Source: Cerrena zonata
Lineage: Eukaryota > Basidiomycota > Agaricomycetes > Polyporales > Cerrenaceae
Assembly: GCA_038087015.1 (NCBI GenBank)
Contig: JASBNA010000003.1
Location: 744,001 to 808,000, forward strand
Reading direction: 5' to 3'
Length of the DNA: 64,000 bases
The notes under the pieces: model-generated
Told to the model about the DNA's origin: nothing
Database searches by the model: none
The model's input: only the letters and a program-made list of their open reading frames with translations
Position numbers and translations under genes: made by a program
Shown: positions 58,356-64,000 of the stretch, piece after piece
Position numbering within the stretch: the first letter of the stretch is position 1
Layout: each line of letters starts with the position of its first letter

Positions 58356-59639
58356 ACACAAATACCCAAGAAGCCTATCGTACCTGCGTGGTTTCATGTA
58401 AGTCTATTTTTTCCTCGTTCGTGTCCAGAAGGACACGGGGTTCATGGATGATTCCATTACTGATCCACTCCATTTTGACTGTCATTAGATCACACACGTC
58501 TCATCAACTTTGTAAATAGGCGCCTTCTCAGGGCTAAGCTAAGCCACACAAGCCTTCATTTCCAAACCGTTGCCCTGCACCAATCTCACATGTCCTGGTG
58601 CATGCCACAAGTGTATTGGATTAGGGCCGCCCTAGTCACATATGAGACAAGCTCTTGCTCCCGTCTCGTAATATTTGCCTTGCGGTGTCAATTTTGGAAA
58701 AGGAGTTGCTGTGTGGAGAACGGGCATGATCGTCATGGACTGTAAATAAGCAACCGCATGTACGTTGGCGACCGGGAGTTCTGGAGCACACCACTGCTCC
58801 AGTTAGGAACGCCATCTGCGGGTTTCTACTTCTCCACTGCTCGTAACATGATGATGGACCAGAAGCCTTCACCCTTTTCCTTCTCGTCATATTAATCAGA
58901 ATCCTAATTCTATTAGACACTTTCTTGAGCATGCACGTAGACTACACTGTACAACATACTTTCATGCATTTACTTATTCGGACTTTCTTTCAAGCAAGCT
59001 TTCATCACATTCATTCAATTCCATAGGGACTTCAAACTCCGTGTACCATATTATTTTTGCATTCATTACCATCATTGTTCTCGGCCTCGGTCGCAGTAAT
59101 TTTATCGCCTGTCATGAAGATCATTACCGCTCGCATCACAACGCCAACGTACCTGATACGAGTCGCCTTGCGATGTACTGCACGGTGTTGTATAACAGAC
59201 GGTAGTCACTAGTGAAGTTGCATTTAACACAACCCTGACGGGTGTCAGAAACGAGTCCACGACTCCGGTGATTATTCACACTAACACCGGTACACCAGGA
59301 TACCCGGCGGAAATGAGCCACAAACGTTGTTCTCTTTGCAGGATGATCAGACAAGATGGAATAATGGAAAGCAAAAAAGTATTAACAGAAATGGAATCAT
59401 GAGTAGTACCTGACCAACAATAAGAGACAGCGCGTAGAATATTAATGAGTGTCGGTCATCTCCCTTCCCAGAAATCTTCAGAGCCTATGCATGATGAAGA
59501 AAAGTCCGCCGAGGTAAAAATGGTGGCAATACAACACCAGGGAATGTCACACCGATGAAGTGTCCTCTAAATGTGCTCAGACACACACTTCGACGGATAC
59601 TGAGGATCCCTGAAAAGAACATAGAGCACCTGTAGACAT
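58356..59639. other. Convergent intergenic region
   Basis: 1.28 kb between the orphan stop and the Ypt1 stop. Nothing coding was supported on either strand. It may include long 3' untranslated regions. Confidence 0.45.
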
Positions 59640-60729
59640 TTAGCAACATCCACCAGATGCCTGTTGTGTAACACCCTGGCTAGGAGACACAGTTGTCGCC
59701 TTTCCAGTACCGGAGTTGGTTGACGCCGCGCCCATGCTGCGGGAGACAAGAACAAATTAGGCCAGTCTGGACCAAATCACCTAAACCCAATAACGTACCG
59801 GTCCTTGATCTGCTTAGCCATGGTCAAGAAAGCTTGCTCGACATTTGTAGCATTCTTTGCTGAGGTCTCGAGGAAAGGAATGGTCAATTGGTCGGCGAAT
59901 TCCTACAGAGATCGTCAGCTACTCATGAAAATGAAACGGAGAGTAATTATAAACATGCCTTAGCCACGCTGTATTCGACAACCTTCTTGCTGGTGAGATC
60001 CGATTTGTTGCCGACCAACAACTTGTTGACGCCTTCAGAAGCGTAACGGTCGATTTCTTGGAGCCATTGCTTAACGTTCGTGAAAGTATCTGAAGCCAGA
60101 TGCATGATTAGGACAGCTGCGGTTGATGATAAACATGTGCTTACCGTTATCGGTAACGTCATAAACAACAATGATACCATGAGCACCACGGTAGTACGAG
60201 GATGTGATCGTACGGAATCGTTCTTGGCCTTGAGAAACCTGTTAGCACCGATGGAGTTAGGTAAAAAAGCGCTATCATGGCTCACCTGCAGTATCCCACT
60301 ATTACAGGGTTATTAGTGTCAGTAAGTGGCTAAGCACGATTTGATGATAGCACGCAATCTCGAGGTCAGGCAATGCAAAACATTGACAGAACTCAAGTAC
60401 TCCACGCTCACATTGCTCATTGCAAGGCAAAGGCAGACGGAAATAGGACCCTAATATAGATAGGAAACTCACAATCTGAAGTTTCACAGTCTTGCCCTCC
60501 AACTCGATAGTACGGATCTTGAAGTCGACACCAATAGTGCTGATGTAGCTCTCGGTGTACGTATCATCTGCGAAACGGAGCTAGAAGACATGACTGCAAT
60601 GGAACAAAGCAAGTTGTATGAGTCTAGGCACATGAACAGCTGGAAGCCAGAACAAGACGGCACCTTGCCAACACCGGAGTCACCGATGAGGAGAAGCTTG
60701 AAGAGATAATCGTACTCGCTAGTGTGCAT
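59640..60729 (-). CDS. YPT1: Rab-family GTPase Ypt1/Rab1
   Basis: Master GTPase of ER-to-Golgi traffic and autophagy. The start at 60729 gives [20 protein letters not shown] with the P-loop GDSGVGKSCLLLRFAD. Then switch [19 protein letters not shown], switch [51 protein letters not shown] and [14 protein letters not shown]. The hypervariable tail ends QASGGCC at 59640, a double-Cys geranylgeranylation site. The sequence fits Rab1/Ypt1 better than Sec4/Rab8. Six or seven short introns. It is a predicted substrate of the RabGGTase whose alpha subunit is at 30021-31538. Confidence 0.95.
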
Positions 60730-61326
60730 TGTGTTGAGATTCGTAGGAGCTAGCAGGTGGTCGTCGAGGAGGAAGAGAGGAAAGGCGGCGTCGAGGTCGA
60801 GGTACAGTAAAGAGGAGACGAGTACGGGGCGGTGTGTCTGTTGTGACGCGTGGATCGAGGACCCCGGCACAGCGCTCTCACGCTCGTACCCCGTGTACCC
60901 CTTTCTTGTACCCCTCCTCGCCGACTCGAGACAACGCTTGGACGACGGTGTTCACTGCTTTTGTATCGCCCGGCATTACGAGAGATGTGCTCGCAAAGAT
61001 CAGAGACATGCTGCGACACGCTGCTCTTGTACACCCATCATTCAATTCTAACTTTTCAGTGATCTGTCAAACTCACATTCGGCAGGTATTCAGTACTCAC
61101 TACTGGCAAACACGATTCCTCTCCATGAAAAAGTATCATAGAGGGACACTGTGAACAGTATGCATAGGTACACAGGATGCCTCCTCACTTCTCAGAAAAG
61201 GCATGCATCCATTTGTGCGGCTGGATTTTAGGCGGTCCAGATGCAAATTCTCTGTCAGCCTCAGAAACCCCATACTCATCACATTCTGGTCGTCGCTTGT
61301 TGGTGACCCTGCACACAACTCCCACT
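60730..61326. promoter_or_regulatory. Divergent intergenic region
   Basis: 597 bp between the starts of Ypt1 (-) and the aspartic protease (+). The minus strand just upstream of the Ypt1 ATG is C/T-rich, as for a leader. No gene seen. Confidence 0.4.
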
Positions 61327-62999
61327 ATGCAGTACGTACTCAGGATACTAACTGCCCTTGGTTTCCTTTTGCATTTCCTTGGCCTTCATGCTGGCGCGTC
61401 TGTGGGGAAGGGCATAACTGTCCCGCTCTTTCCTCGTCCTCGCTCGCCCTCAACTTCGACCCTCTCCTACCGAAATGATAACAATATCTCGGTTGCGAAC
61501 AGTCACGAATAGTGAGCTACAGGTCTTCGTAGTTTCTAGCCAAACTTACTGACTCCACCTCAAAGTGCCTATTTAGCTCGCGTTGAGTATGCACGTTGCT
61601 TAAACTTGTCTTCTTCGTTTTTCAAATTGCTTTTGTAGGATCGGTACCCAGTCCTTCCTGGTTCTTATCGATACCGGCTCATCCGACTTGGTTTGTACTT
61701 TCCTATTCTCTATCGATGTCACTTATCCGCTATCCACAGTGGGTAGTATCGTCCGAATGTATGGAAGAGGACTGCGACGCCGTCGCAAAATACCTGCCAA
61801 CTTCGACCTTATCGCCTTCAAACGCGACCTTCTCTCTCAATTACCTTTTAGGAGCTGTATCTGGACAAATAGGAACCGAGCTCATTACTTTGGGTCCCTA
61901 CCAAATATCCTCACAAGTTTTTGGTGCGTGTAAATCGCAAAACCTTCTTTGGAAACTTCTAAGCATCATGACTGTGTATGAAGCTTTAGCAAATGAAACT
62001 ACTGGCTTGGGTCTCTCCGGCACTGGTAACAGCGGCATTCTGGGACTTGCGTTCCCCCTCGAAGCGGCTATTCCTGATACCTCTGGCAGAACTCTGTTGG
62101 AAAACTTGTTCGCAGCTTTTGATGCCGACGACCGCTACTTTGCTTTCAAGCTCGGTCGTGATCAGCTAGACTCCTCCTTTAGTGTCGGTCAACTGGACTC
62201 CGCCTATGCAAACTCGACGTCCGGCTTCGCTTTCAACCCTGTCTATTCTTCCTACAAATCTATCTATGACTACTGGAAACTCCCTCTCCAGGCGATCACA
62301 GTCAACTCCACGACATTTAACCTCTCCCGCACGAAAGTTCCTGGCGCACCTTCTCCGATTGCCGTGCTTGACACAGGAACGACGCTCATTCTAGGTCCTA
62401 CTCCCGACGTCGACCGTCTCTGGAGCTCTATCGGCGGAGCGCGCAAGACGGACGCCGGTTGGCAAGTACGCTGCAACCGTGGTATAATCATTGGCTTCGT
62501 CCTAGGGCAAGGGGACGATACCAGGGAATTTGTGCTCGACCCCTTTGATCTAAGCTGGCGTCAGGGTAGTTCAGATAACGACTGGTGCATGGGCGGAATT
62601 CAAGCAAACGACAGGGTTGCCTCGGGCGACTGGCTCCTTGGCGACTCATTCCTACGAGTAAGTGTATGCTACCTGTCCATGTCATTTGCCGTTATTGACG
62701 GTCCCCATTTGGATTTTTAGAACGTATATGCAATACATCATGTTGCTGTCGATGGTCAGCCTCCGAAGATAGGGCTGCTAGGGACAACCGATGCAAATTC
62801 CTCTCTTGTATTGTTTCAACGTGAACGGGGTGCCGACACGACATCGCCTGTCCCCATACTTGCCTCACCGGAACACCAACCTACCGGATGGGGGTCTGGT
62901 TCAATCATCGGCTTGACAGTTGCCCTTAGTTTTCTCCTTGGTGTATTAATAACTTGTCTGATCTTTTATTGTGTCGAGAGGAAGATGGGTAGGAGATAG
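61327..62999 (+). CDS. Membrane-anchored pepsin-like aspartic protease
   Basis: A1-family protease. From ATG 61327 a signal peptide (MQYVLRILTALGFLLHFLGL) leads into a short pro-region and LARVEIGTQSFLVLIDTGSS with the first catalytic Asp, then after a short intron WVVSSECMEEDC. Further blocks: GTGNSGILGLAFPLEAAIPD, YWKLPLQAITVNSTTFNLSR and PIAVLDTGTTLILGP with the second catalytic Asp. ASGDWLLGDSFLRNVYAIHH is the conserved C-lobe end. A linker (about 62830-62890) and a transmembrane helix (IGLTVALSFLLGVLITCLIF) end in CVERKMGRR. So the catalytic part faces the outside or a vacuole/secretory lumen, as in yapsins, although the anchor here is a helix, not GPI. Six exons or so. Confidence 0.9.
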
Positions 63000-63109
63000 A
63001 GGTTCAAATGTAATGCTGGCATGGAATACAAACTATGTTACAGATCCAAGGATATAGCGCAATGTCCGAGAATTGTGGAGACGATGATATCATGATAAGA
63101 GAGTTACGT

Positions 63110-63703
63110 TCAATACTGAGGTTTGTAGCCGGGTTGGTACGCGTTCGGGGGCGGTGAGGGATGTACTGCTGGCCCTCCCCAAGGCGCACCGCCGCCTGGC
63201 GGGCCATATGTTGGGACCTGAGGCTCCCACCTGAAAAAAAGTTACCGCTTCGCAAAATTTTCTACCGCAAGATGGAGCTCGGCTTACCCTTGTTGCTGTG
63301 GGATATTCCATTGACAAATAGTACAAGCCCAAATATGCTTCTTCTTCATGGGGACCAAAGGAACCCAGCAAATTTCGAACCAAGTCCTACTGTTGGCCCG
63401 TATCACCGCCGCTGCAGTGAGACATGTGAAAGTGAACAACTGGGCTAGGTAGAAATCACCATTGCGATCAAAGACTTACCATTATGACATCTAGGGCACA
63501 CCCGAGGTGTTTGGTCACCTTCCGGCTTCACTTTCTCACTGCAACCAACTTCGAGCAATCCAATATTGTTGAGCAAGGTTCTATGACGTAGGCGCCAAAC
63601 TCTTACTACTTACATAGGATGGGTAGGCAAACTGGAAGACCTGTCAGTACGAAACAGCCGAGGATATCAGTGCTTCTGGGCCTCACTCACAGAAAAAGTC
63701 CAT
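63110..63703 (-). CDS. Small zinc-ribbon protein (zinc_ribbon_15-like)
   Basis: Five exons give roughly 120-130 residues starting MDFFCLPVCLPILFGCSEKV. Two CxxC knuckles form the ribbon: TPRVCPRCHNAAV and HIWACTICQWNIPQQQ. Between them is the hydrophobic block WFEICWVPLVPMKKK. The tail is Pro/Gly-rich and ends NAYQPGYKPQY at 63110. This pattern matches small fungal zinc-ribbon proteins of unknown role. The hydrophobic N-terminus may insert into or lie along a membrane. It is convergent with the aspartic protease, 110 bp between stops. Confidence 0.75.
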
Positions 63704-64000
63704 TCTGATAGCGGCAGATACTGTAACTTAGATGACGGTCGAGGTGAGAGATATTTGGAGCTGACCCGACAGCCTCACCCTGCAGGCGGGATGCTATTCT
63801 CAGTCTGTGTCCTTGGCCGCAGTCGTTACGTAAGTGCCGTCATCACAAGGTTCTGCCAACTAAGGAATACCAAGATGGTGTCTGCACGAACCGGCGATCA
63901 TGGACTCATATTGATTGCAAGTCCACTCTGCACTGGCATTTGGTTCCATGACTCGAAGATGCTTTCCCTCTGACTGTGTCGATCCATCGACGTCGGTGGT
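63704..64000. other. Right end of window, no gene seen
   Basis: 297 bp upstream of the zinc-ribbon start. No supported coding exon. An open frame on the + strand (63755-63973) has no motif and may be chance. Confidence 0.35.

Noticed and set aside
1..64000. CRISPR arrays, prophage, retrotransposon polyproteins, rRNA
   Set aside because: None was seen; spacing and motif patterns for these are absent.

Overview
The window is nuclear DNA of a filamentous basidiomycete, most likely a wood- or litter-decaying Agaricomycete. Genes are dense, on both strands, and broken by many short GT-AG introns (about 50-70 bp). The orthologues are ordinary fungal housekeeping genes. A GH43 exo-beta-1,3-galactanase with a CBM35, of the kind known from white-rot fungi, and a 33-residue Cys-rich metallothionein support this placement. 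No bacterial, viral or intact transposon gene was seen.

Layout. 0.7-6.3 kb: Gea/GBF1-type ARF exchange factor (-). 6.7-8.0 kb: proteasome alpha-4 subunit (-). 8.2-10.1 kb: C78 (ZUFSP-like) peptidase (+). 10.4-11.7 kb: TFIIH/CAK subunit Tfb3 (-). 12.1-13.4 kb: LigB-type extradiol dioxygenase (+). 14.3-15.8 kb: PKA catalytic subunit (+). 16.8-18.9 kb: a large non-coding inverted duplication. 19.2-20.8 kb: Brix protein Ssf1 with a disrupted 3' end (+). 20.9-21.8 kb: cytochrome c heme lyase (-). 22.0-23.6 kb: nitronate monooxygenase (+). 23.8-25.4 kb: WD40 protein (-). 25.5-26.4 kb: conserved unknown (+). 26.5-29.8 kb: splicing factor Syf1 (-). 30.0-31.5 kb: Rab geranylgeranyltransferase alpha (+). 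31.8-32.0 kb: metallothionein (-). 34.0-38.8 kb: EDC4/Ge-1 decapping scaffold (+). 39.6-40.5 kb: Sft2-like protein (+). 40.9-42.0 kb: glyoxalase II (-). 42.4-43.5 kb: single-pass membrane protein (+). 43.9-46.8 kb: SRP receptor alpha (-). 47.6-49.4 kb: RS/PR-rich protein (-). 49.6-50.6 kb: cyclin L-like (+). 50.8 kb: tRNA-Asp. 51.0-52.6 kb: PdxS/Snz (-). 53.7-55.9 kb: GH43-CBM35 (+). 56.3-56.7 kb: mitoribosomal mL49 (-). 57.6-58.4 kb: orphan (+). 59.6-60.7 kb: Ypt1/Rab1 (-). 61.3-63.0 kb: membrane-anchored aspartic protease (+). 63.1-63.7 kb: zinc-ribbon protein (-).

How the genes relate. Several act in the secretory pathway: SRP receptor, Gea, Ypt1, the RabGGTase alpha subunit that helps prenylate Rabs such as Ypt1, and Sft2. 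Others act on RNA: Syf1, EDC4, cyclin L, Tfb3 and Ssf1. They are scattered and not an operon or a metabolic cluster.

The most unusual part is 16779-18859. Two arms of about 622 bp, nearly identical, stand head to head around an 836-bp spacer. Each arm contains about four tandem units, and three of the four form the same 9-bp hairpin with an ACAAGC loop. The stems keep pairing despite substitutions, and the G-U wobbles fall only in the outward-reading sense. The spacer carries two outward-facing TATA-like boxes, each followed by the same 23-bp block. This looks like a duplicated, divergently transcribed structured RNA locus; I do not recognise it as a known family.
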